The translations under genes were made by a program, and so were the position numbers. From positions 8,251,501-8,315,500 of the forward strand of contig NC_089726.1 in assembly GCF_035083965.1 (NCBI RefSeq): 64,000 bases of DNA, read 5' to 3'. This DNA comes from Branchiostoma lanceolatum. Its lineage: Eukaryota; Chordata; Leptocardii; Amphioxiformes; Branchiostomatidae. Shown here piece after piece: positions 24,158 through 36,100 of the stretch. The notes under the pieces are model-generated. The model saw only the letters and a program-made list of their open reading frames with translations. It searched no databases and was not told the origin of the DNA. Position 1 is the stretch's first letter. Each line of letters begins with the position of its first letter.

Positions 24158-27100
24158 CTATTCAGAGAGGTGAAGTTTGAAGATGACAGACTGAGGTGTG
24201 GTGCTGTCAGCCACGACCAGCTCCTGGCCATCTACAAGCCCAAGTTCTGCAACAGAAGATAATCATTAATTACTTCACATGTAAGGCATCTTGTGAAAAT
24301 CTTGCATAAGTACACATACATGAATAAGTGGTGTTGTTTTCCTTAAGATTATTTTTGTAACCCAGTTCTGTAACATACTAGTGAAACATTGAATCTTGAA
24401 CACATACTTCTTGGAACACAAGACATCAAAATAAATCCCAAGGACATATAATGAAGACAAATCAGAAGGCTGTTTTCTGAAAGTGTTGAGCTCCAAGATC
24501 ATATTTTCTATGAAGTGCAAGAATCCATTCAAAAATTGGCATCTACTTAGAATTCAGAAAAAGAGCTTTTATAGAAAAAAGAACAAAACATGAAAATTCT
24601 TACCTCCTAATGTTTTCGCTAAGTTATCTCTCGTCCTCTTCTCTATTGACTCGACCGCCTGTAAGGTATTAAAACACGGGCATGGTGTTAACGACGGTGT
24701 CTGGGCAGTTATGGGGCCAACTCAAGCATGCCGTCTGCCGCACAGATGACATTTAGTTTGCTTAAAATATTCAACGGCATCGCCGCTGTAAAATGGAATT
24801 TCCCGCAGCCTGGGATGAGCAGTGTCACCTTAGGACAGGACACTTTACAGGGAGGAATGACCAGCATTGTTGGAGATACGTGTGATGGGTTCACCTCGGT
24901 CTTACATGCATATTCGTTTGTTCATTCAGTCTGACCCCTGTAGTTCCTATAATGGCACGTGGGGCAGCAAGTTTCCTTGCTGTTTTGGTAGCAGGGTATA
25001 TTTTTATAGGGAGGGGTTAATAGCTCTTCCCCTTTAATATGCTTGAAGCACCACCTCACACACAGGATTTCTATTTTACGTTCCTTCCCAAACCAAAGAA
25101 GGTTGCAGCTCCAACCGACATGTCCTGACCCAGAATTTGAACCGGGGTCTCCCAGATACCAACTAACTGGAACCAGGAGCTCAACCAGTTAAGTTACAGG
25201 GACTCTCTTACCTGCATGTACAGTGTCTTGTTCCTCCCGTCAACGATGGCAGTGACTCCTGGTGCCTTCATCTGTCTGTAATGTCAAGGAAGTCAAGTTT
25301 TTCATTCCTTTCCTTGCAATCAGACAAAATTAATTTTCATGGATGAGATCTTCTGGAGACCCAAATCTAATCCCAGAAGACGTTATTAACTAAGGAAAAA
25401 TGAGATGACCCAAGAGGTGCCCTGGTTTAGAAAATGGAAAGATTAAACAGGCCAAAATCGGAAAGTATGCCTATGTCATCCGTAAAACAAACGTTTAAGT
25501 GCCCAAAGTGGAACGGGCATTATGGCATTACGTACATGTATATGGTGCACAAATGAAATGATGGGGCCAAATATAGCTACAGCTCTGCTGCTGCTATGAA
25601 TATTTTGAGCAAAGCCCTTTGTCTGACTGATCACCATTGAGGGAGTTCAGTCCTGTGCCAAGAAAGGACGATTCCAACAGAGGATTTATATGCTTGTAAT
25701 CTACAGTTAGCTGAGGGGAAGTTGAGAGTGGGCTTCGAGGGCATTAATTTGCCTTGCAAAGGTTGACAATTCTTTAAGAAATTTATCAAAATAATTCAAA
25801 GAAAATGGACCCACAAAAGACATCTGTGAAAATCAATTCATAACTTTTAAAGTTCACAAGTCCTGTTTGTCAACCAACCATTTCCATTACTGTACCAACA
25901 CAGTCAGTAGCCAAGTCAGGGCAGCTAATGCCATGCCATGTCACTTCAGGACAATGACATGCTATGACACTTAAAGCCAGAGGCATTCCCTGACACAAAC
26001 AAGTACAACCAATGGCATTCAACTGATGTACATACACATGTATTACAACCGATGGCATCCTTGGACACTTTCAGCCAATGGCATCCCATGAGACTTACAG
26101 CCAATGGTACCCTTTGACACTTACAGCCGATGGCATCCTATGACACTTACAGCCAATGGCATTCAGGATACTTACAGCCAATGGCATGATTCCTTGCATG
26201 AAGCTTATGGCCAATAGCGTCCAATGGCAGTTCTGACCAGTTGCAATCTATGACACTTCTGAGCATTGGAAACTCTTAAAACTTTTACAGCCAATAGCAA
26301 CCCAGGACACTTACGTTGCGGCGCTGTCACACAGGTACTGGATGACATCCTTCAGCTTGGCTGAGGGGGCAAAGGTGAACTTCTGGGGGACCTGGCTGCA
26401 GGCAAGACAGTCCTCCTGAGGGTGTACAGGGGGAGTTAGATGTTGTATGAACTGAGAACATCTGATAAATTAGAATTCAGTCTAGCCTGACGGTGTAGGA
26501 CAATTGTAGTTGTCTTCATGTCTGAGCCATGGTTGAACCTGCTCAAGGGTTAAGTTCTTCAGTGTTTTTTTTCTTCTTATATTTGAATTGTTGGCCACTG
26601 CAGGATTTTAACAAGTGGGACTGTGCAACAGAGACACCGGATGTTTCTCTTACTGGGAGATGCTAAGTGCTAATGGGGGTCTTGGAGATCAGAAATATCA
26701 TCCTGTATTCAACCATGGCGATGGACAAGAAGACAACAAAATGACTGTTTTGCATATCAATTGAAAGAGTGTGAAGAAGATTGGTTTAAGCTAGGTTGTA
26801 GCATGTTTTCCTACCTTTTTCTCAGCTTCAAATGTATATGTGTACAGGCCCTCAGTATTGTTGAAAACCATGTAGTTGTTCAGTGGGGTACAGCAGCTGA
26901 AAAATCAACAGAATGAGTGAGTGTGTGGCAACCCACACATGTCATTGCAAATATATCAAAATCAAAACTTCAACCTCCTAACACTGACACTAGCACTTAC
27001 CTTGTTGCAATTTTGAAGACTTCAGTGGCACAGGAAGCTAAGAAGTAAAGAGCAGAAAGAGTGTTTATCAAAACAAGAAAACATGGTGACCTCCTGTCAA

Positions 27101-30100
27101 AAAATAACACACTACACTAGTCAACGTTCAATCATTTATGACGTCGTCAATATATTCTTACTGCAAGCGATTGATTACCCTACTGTGCATATGGAAGTTT
27201 TAAAATGCTCCTGTGCGTTTTGTGGTTAATTTTCCACAGTGCTTCTATGCATTATAGATGGGTAATCATTACATTTCCCCAGGAGACTAATCTATTCAAT
27301 CAAGTCCAACCTGCAATGACAGCATTTGTTGAAGCCACTGCTGGGATGATGTGCTTCACAACGCCTGAAAAATAACACAAAAAAAATCATAAATCATTCA
27401 GATATCACCCACAGAACAATTTTTTGGGTTAATAATGATTACTAGCACTATGTGATATTTGGTTAATAATTGCTAGCACTATGCTAGTGTGTGATATAGT
27501 TATCAAAATCATAAAACATTAACATGTAACTTGCATGGAGATTCTAACAAAACTACAAGTTACAAATCTTTTTTTGTTAGTGATTATCAGAACCAAGCTA
27601 GTGTGCGATAGTTACTTCAACAACTTCAAAAAAATTAAATAATAGAGATATCAAACAAGAAAAAAAAAAAAAAAAACTATGAACAAAAACCATCTTTTGG
27701 TTATTAATTATCAGAACAAAGCTAGTGTGCAATGAAGTTATCGCATGACGAGGTCCAACTGATCTGTGGTCTTACGTATCAAAATGAACGTTTCAATTAA
27801 ACATGAACCTGTTAACACTCTTTTACACCAACTTGTTATGCCTAACAGTTTCAACATGAAGGATGGATCCTGAAATCCTATGCTACTTTCATGCTATGCA
27901 CCTACTACTACCAACAGGAGCATCTTAAGAAAAGTTAAAAATCTACATTCTGACAAGAGTATAATTAAAGAGGGCATAGAGCTATTTCATATTCATGTAT
28001 CTGTATCTGCATAGCTGATATAACCATCATTCTGTATAACACACCAGCTTCACAGGCACACAGCGAGGTAGCAGCTGGTTTTATTACACCGAACGATCTG
28101 TCACACCTAACTTTTGCACATCTAGCTGCAAGCATTCTTTTAAGTTATCTATGTGAAGATGCCCCTACAATAGTTAGCTATACTTGGATAATGAATTCCA
28201 CTCTATAAGCATGATAACTCTACATGGGTTACTCTTAAAGACAACATCCCCAAACTAAAGAAGACATGGATTTCAGTGAAAAGACAAAAAGGATGATTAA
28301 GTACCTTGTGTAAGTCTGTAGGTGACTCCACCTATTCCATACTTCTCCGCCCGTTCCAGTGCTTTGTCGTAGATCCACTTGATGTGGGAGGGATCATCTC
28401 CGTCTATCCCTATGTCCGCTACAGTCAGTAAACATATAAAGACATGTTAACCCATAGATAGCTTCATCAGATTGGAAAAAAGGATCCTTCTTACACAACC
28501 AAGAGTTTCTTTATTCTCCAAGCAGATGAATTGGTTGGGGGTATTTTCTAGGTATTTTGTAGCCTTTTCTGCATTTCTACTTCCCTCTTTCTAATATTGC
28601 ACATTTTCTTGAGAGAGGGTAGACCCAAGGAGGCACACGCCATTAGAGAGAGCCGTAGATATGCAGAGATGGTTGCAAAATACCAACGAAATAACCCAAA
28701 AAAATCATTTGCTTGAATATTAGAGTTTCATATTTGTCATTAGGCTCTGTCAAAGGCAGGAGAGCAACTGCTAAAACACTAGCAGGGAAGAAATTTTAGA
28801 CTGCACAAGAAGAATTCAAAGCCACAAAAGTCATTTAGAACTTAAAAGACATTCCACTGCAATTAAATCATACATGTCAGCCTATGGAATCACTTGATAC
28901 AGCATTGCAAGGATGATTTGCATACGGTTAAGCCCTCTAAAAACTGAGTGATTTGATGATTGGTATAATATATTCATACACTGACCAACAGGCAGTTAAA
29001 TAAAGAATTAAATGGCTTAAAGGAATCAAATCAGAGATTGACCTGAACAAGAGGTCAAAGAGAGGTTGCAGCAACTTGCACTTATTATGATATAGCATTA
29101 GCAGGGAGGAGATTTCAAATTCACCGTTTCAAACAAGAGGCTTACCATTATCTGAACACCAGATGAAAATAGAAGAAAACAGAAACAAACAGACAAACGT
29201 ACATACAGTTAAAACATTGCTTGCACACTTCCATTGAAAGGTAGACAAAATTAATCAGTGGAGAATATAATGTCAGACAGAAGCATAAAATTATGCTGTA
29301 TAGATCTACAAAATTTAATGAAATACAATACAGAATACAAAATCATGGAAAGAAAGCAATAAAGGGGTTGAAATGCAATAGAATGGGGTTGAAATGCAAT
29401 AGAAGAAAGATTTGACTAAGAAGGGGATAATTGGGAAGCAATTTGAATGACCAAAGTAATTCTCTCCAAAGAACTTACCTCCAAATGGTTTCTCTTGAGG
29501 CCACAGGAGTATCCGAACCCACTCTATACAGTGCTCAGGTAGGCGAGGGGTGTGCGCTATGGTACACATGGGGTAGGTCACCTGACCAAGAAACAGTAAT
29601 GTTATTCGGACAATGTAAAAATGTAGATCATATCAGGCAGATTGAAGGCATACTACACAAACATCACAAACTGTTATGTTGATGATGGTTTAACACTCAG
29701 GTAATGAGATACACAATACAAAAGTTACTCAAGCAACTGTGGACAGATTTTGTAATGGTCAGATGTTTCAGATAGCATCCACTATTTTTTATCAGTCACT
29801 GAGAAAGATAGCAGATACTATTTGAAACGTCTGACCATTTACAAAACCTATCCAGTTGCTTTAGTAACTTTTGTATTGTGTATCTTATTACCTGAGTATT
29901 TCACCTTCATCTAGTTGCATGAGTAGCTTTTGCATGTGTATCACAAATAGTTGCATGGCTTCAATCAGGGCAATGGAACAGGAAAAACCAAACAAAACTG
30001 AGATTCAGACAATCATATTACTGTTTTCACAGTCCTTGTCATGAATTGCCACGCTACTTTTATTGTTAATGTGAACTCATACATTAATCCACTTATAAAT

Positions 30101-33100
30101 TCACTGACTCACTACATTCTTCTATTCATAAATTCACTGACTCATTCACTGCCTCACAGCCTGACTCACCACTCCCTTCCATCATTCATTCATCTATCCA
30201 CTCCCTGCATCCCTCCTATATGCGCCTGTGCCCTACCTGTGGAGGATACACCTCAAGAGTACAGTCCATACAGGTGGTGACCCCGGCAGAATGGCCCTGA
30301 ACCCCTCAGTCCTACTATCATTCCTTAATTTGTCCGTCCATCCATCCATCTATATGTATCCATCCACCCAATCCCTCCCTCCCTTCTCCATAATGTGCCC
30401 TACCTGTGGAGGATACAGCTCCAGTGTACAGTCCATACAGGCGGTGATCCCCGGCAGAATGGCCCTGAACCACACTGTCCTACCATCATTCCTTAATTTG
30501 TCTATCCATCCATCTATATGTATCCATCCACCCAATCCCTCCCTTCTTCTTAATGTGCCCTACCTGTGGAGGATACAGCTCCAGTGTACAGTCCATACAG
30601 GCGGTGATCCCCGGCAGAATGGCCCTGAACCACACTGTCCTACCATCATTCCTTAATTTGTCCATCCATCCATCTATATGTATCCATCCACCCAATCCCT
30701 CCCTTCTTCTTAATGTGCCCTACCTGTGGAGGATACAGCTCCAGTGTACAGTCCATACATGCTGTGATCCCCGGCAGGATGACCCTGGCGTTCCCCTTGA
30801 ACCCCTCCGTCCCCCCGTCGATCAGGGGGATGATGGAAGACTGGTCCACGGAGCCGTCCTCCTCATAGTTGATCAGGCTCAGCTGGGGACACAGAACATC
30901 ACTTTCACCCAGGTGAACAAAAAGTGAAAGCACAGAAGAGCTTATCTTTCACTGGTTGTGACAGAGAAGACAGACGCTATGTATAGTATTTACAGGTTCA
31001 TTGTACCGGGGAAATTCCTCTAGCTCGTTTGGACAAGTGAACAGTGGACCATGCTTAACATCCTAAGGACTGCGACCCTTTCCAGTAGCGTTCATGTTGG
31101 GTGAACAATAACTGCCGGGATTAGAACTACCAACCTCTTGATCCGGAGGCAGGGTCACTAACCACTGGACTACGTACACTTTACTCCACGTATACATGGG
31201 GGTTAAAAAACCAACGTATATACCCTACAATCATTTCTGAGCAGAGACAGAGGACACCACAAACTATCTGCTACATTTGATCCACTGCCATCACCTTTTC
31301 ATCATTATGTGTTTGCATAAATCTGCACAAAAACAGCAGATTCATTCCTTGACAAAAAATAACATACAGTAAAGGTCAAAATTCTTTGAGAAATTATAGT
31401 TTAGAGAGGCCTAGCTCTGGTCCATTCAACACAGAAACTTGTCTCCAAAATGTCAAAAGCAGCCGGTGTTTATTGATTTTTTTTTCTATTTATGGACGGT
31501 CACAGCATAAAACAAGGCCTGAAATTAAAGCCATTTGAGGTGAAGGGTTAATTAAACTTGAATGGGGTGAGAGAGATGAGAGACTAGGGGTGAATGATAG
31601 ATATCAGGACAGCTGACATTAACATTTACATTAAGTAGTTCAAACCCTTGTACTTGTAGTGCATAGTGGCAGATAGGGCAGTTTCCTTGCTGATTCAGTA
31701 GCAGGGTATATCTTTACAGGGAGGTGTTGCTAGCCTTTCCCCTTTAATTAACATGCTCAAGGAACCTCCTCGAACATGGGACCTCCATTTTACGTCCCTT
31801 CCAAAAGATGGTTGCAGCCCAAACTGAGATGTCCTGACCTAGGATTGAACTGGGTTCTCCCAGTTAACATCTAATTGGAACCAGGAGCTCAACTGTGAGG
31901 ATGCTACCAGTTGAACTGTAGTGACATTAAGGAGGGTCCATTTCACTCCAATTTTGACAATTGGTCTGAGAGGTTGAAACATCAATGATGTCTAGCAACA
32001 CAAGTCGTTGGTGGAACGTTTCAATCAATCATCTGTTCCTCTAGAGTGAGTGACTTTATCATAAGAAGCGCCTCCTAGCAACTTTTAAGAGAACTACATG
32101 CAGCAAGCAAGTGGCTGGAGTCCAAGAACTTCTGATGGATTGCATACAGATGGAAACATTCTGCAGCAACAACTAGAGTTCCACGACCTCATACCTTCGC
32201 CAAATGATTTTAACCTTTATGACTGATGTATTAGGAGTGTTTCTCGTCAATTATAAATCATACCAGTTGATTGTCTTAAAATATAACATGTCCAAAGTAT
32301 GAGCTTAACAAATTATGAGCTCAACAAAGAAGGTTATGCTAATATTTTTCATTAATTATGCAAACGAGGCCCTTATTAGCATAATTTGATTCAACGATGT
32401 TTACATTCACATAACGTCCCGATGCCAAAAAAAAGTATTGAATGTATGAAATTGCCGTCATCTGCCAGTGTGGAATTAGAGAAGTTACTCATTAAGTATG
32501 CAAATAAGCCCACATTAGCATATTTTCTATCTATAAACATTCCTCTCTTCCTCAGTTACAATTTGAATAGTGATATCATGGAACAAAGCGGATTTTTAAA
32601 TTTGCCTCATTAATTATGCAAATTAGAATCTGATTTGCATAACAATTGTCCAATCATGCTTAGCATCACACAAGCTATCTACATACCAAAAATAATGACC
32701 ATCCATCAAGCCCATCTTGTTATAGTATTTCCTCATTAATTATGCAAATGAGGTCTTCATTTACATAGTTCATATCAATTAATATTCCTCTCTTCCTCAG
32801 TTACATATGTCACATGTTTCAGAGTCCTATCATGGAATTTGGCGGATGTATAAACTTTCCTCATTAAGTATGCAAATTAGATTCTGATTTGCATAAGAGG
32901 TGTCTAATCATGTACATCATCACTCAAGCTATCTACCTACCAAAAATCATTACCATCCATCAAGCCCTTCTTGAGTTATTCCCTTTCAAAGTCAGACGCA
33001 AAACCTGCTCCTGCAGTTCCAAAAAAGCCGCTAGGGGGCCCAAACCCACACCACTTATTCTCTGTCCAAAGAGCTATCTACCACTCAAAAATCAGTTCCA

Positions 33101-36100
33101 TAGCATGTCCAGAACACGAGATATCAAAACAGGAAGTTCCGCTGCAGTACCGTAAGAAGCCGCTAGGGGGCCCAAAATCTAATCGTTTTTAGGTCTCATC
33201 AAAACCTACCAACATACCAAATACCAAGACAATCCATCCAGGCGTTCTTGAGTTATGATGGTCCACTACAAACAGACAAGCAGACAAACAGACAAACAGA
33301 CAAAAAAAGCCGCTAGGGGGCCCAAACCCACACCACTTATTCTCTGTCCAAAGAGCTATCTACCACTCAAAAATCAGTTCCTACCAACATACCAAATACC
33401 AAGACAATCCATCCAGGCGTTCTTGAGTTATGATGGTCCACTACAAACAGACAAGCAGACAAACAGACAAACAGACAAAAAAAGCCGCTAGGGGGCCCAA
33501 ACCCACACCACTTATTCTCTGTCCAAAGAGCTATCTACCACTCAAAAATCAGTTCCATAGCATGTCCAGAACACGAGATATCAAAACAGGAAGTTCCGCT
33601 GCAGTACCGTAAGAAGCCGCCAGGGGGCCCAAAATCTAATCGTTTTTAGGTCTCATCAAAACCTACCAACATACCAAATACCAAGACAATCCATCCAGGC
33701 GTTCTTGAGTTATGATGGTCCACTACAAACAGACAAGCAGACAAACAGACAAACAGACAAACGCTACCCTCTGCATAACCTTCTCGGCGAAGGTAATAAT
33801 GAGTGTTTGCCTGATGTCTAACTCAGTGATTAAGGGGAGTAATATGCCATTTGTATGATGAAGGGTGTCTGCATTCATGTAACAATAGACTTAAGTATTG
33901 CTGGATGATAAAATGCAAGTTGCAAGGTAATCCAACTTATATTATGTAATTATAGTCTCCTAATTGTTAATTCATTCTTCTATCTGACTCTTCTAGGTTC
34001 AATCAACCAGCATGTGTGATAATTACTGATATCACATCCAAACACCATACAAAATTATATCATAAATTTTATATATTCCATAACAAATAAAACAAAAATG
34101 GAACTTACCACCATTCCATTCATCCAACGTCGTGCAAGAATTGAATCTAGCCCACACACTATGATATGGAATTCTGCAAAGAATACATGTACAGATACAT
34201 TTATAAAGGACATTGAAAGAAGCTAATCCACTTTACAGGCCATGCTTCAGAAACTACTTGTACAGAGACAAAAACCGAAACAAAAGATACTGACAACAAA
34301 GCATACTCACGTCTGTAGAACTCTCCATCAAAATCTTGAATTTTTGCGTAGTGTCTGATTAAATCAAAAGTTAAGGTCAACAGTGAAATGACACAAGAAA
34401 ACCAACACTTGCAATTGGTCTTACAACTGCAAAACATTTCCATTGCTATCTTCCTAGTTCTAGTTTACATATCATACATCACATCACATAATAATATGCT
34501 ATGGCAATTCTAAATGGAAATGGGGCAATTTAAGGTTTCCTGAGGGGGACAATTATTGTAGGGCAGGTCACAGATAAAAAGTGTGGTAACATGTGGTCAA
34601 TCTGAATTTTATGCTTGCCAATACATGTAGAGTATCTGCTCTCAACGGTAAGAGGGCACATGAGGATTGTAGGTGCCTATTCCCCAGTTTAGATGAACCC
34701 CTGATGTTATACATAAAAATGATAGTCATTTCAAAATGGATACGGTATAACTCTGCATCCTGGGACTCTGGTGTTCACAAACTCTGCTGCAGTCTCAGCC
34801 TTGGGTTTCCCAACATCTTTGGGTCTGTCAGGGACACAGGTTAGGTTTAAGTCCTATTGATCAACAAAAATGCAGTGTGCACATGTCTAAGAAAAAGGTA
34901 ACCCATCTTAGTTTGAAAATAATGCTTATTTTGACACAGTAGCTGGACAGCTTGCATGAATATTCTTCATAATAGATGTCATCAGGAATTCATAAAGTTG
35001 ATGATCTCCAAGCATATACAAATGTACAGGCTTTTCTGATAGTCCACTGCATCTATAGAAAAGCTGGCTAGTCAGAAAACATTGCCAATTTCTAACCTAA
35101 CATCTACTTGGATACCACAAAGTTGCCAACTCAACTAAGTTACCTTACAAGCTTTCCATTCAGACAAGATAGAATACAGAACAACATAACAAACAGACAG
35201 CGAAATACTTGCATTTTCACTAAAAATCTTTTTTATAGAAGTCAGAAAATGCATGAAACAACGAGAAGAGAGTCTGACCTGAAGAGGAACTGTCGGTTGA
35301 GGTTGGACACGTCGATCTTGTCCATGTCGATTACGTGGATGTTACGGAAACCCATCAATGCCTGGAAAAGTAGAATGTAATATTTTCCAGAATCACAATG
35401 ACCACAATGGCCCGTTGTCTTGTAATATATAGTCTAGTAACATCTAAAATAAACCTGAAACAGCTGCACAAGTACTCATAACCATATAACTCTTGTGAAG
35501 AGGTTCATCAGTCACGTATAATCACAGTTACAAGAATATTCGTCAAACAATGACTTGAAAAGGTAGCGAGATACGTACGTCATATAACTCTACAATGCTA
35601 TGAACTGGAACTTTTGAATGAGATATTTGCAAGCTTTATGTGTGGACCTATTGGTTTAAGTTTTCTTGACCTACTTGTAAGGACATGCCTTACCAAGTCT
35701 TTCAGCAGCTCACAGCCCAGCCCTCCTGCTCCGATCACCAGAATCTTACACACTTCCAACATAAACTGGATAGTCTGGACAGGGAAACACACATTCTGTC
35801 ATAATCAGATCAAATCATTCATTTCATATTACATCAACAGCATATTTGCAGTGTTAAAATCCTTAGCCCTCCTACACCTTCTGATGCGTCAGGTGGTGCC
35901 CATTTTAGTTTTATAGCCCTTGGGCCACACATCAGTCGTACAAGCACTAATGCACTATACTGGACTTGCCCCCTATAGTGATTGTACAAAGTTGTGCGGC
36001 CCAAGGGCCTTTGAAATAGAGATGGGTGTAGCCCCATGTACCATATGGTACAGGAAGGACTTTAACTTTTAACTGAGTGCTTGAAGCAGTATGACCAGAC

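Noticed and set aside
33010..33770. CRISPR-like or satellite array
   Set aside because: Units of 176-290 bp without spacer variation; they are core units of a composite transposable element.
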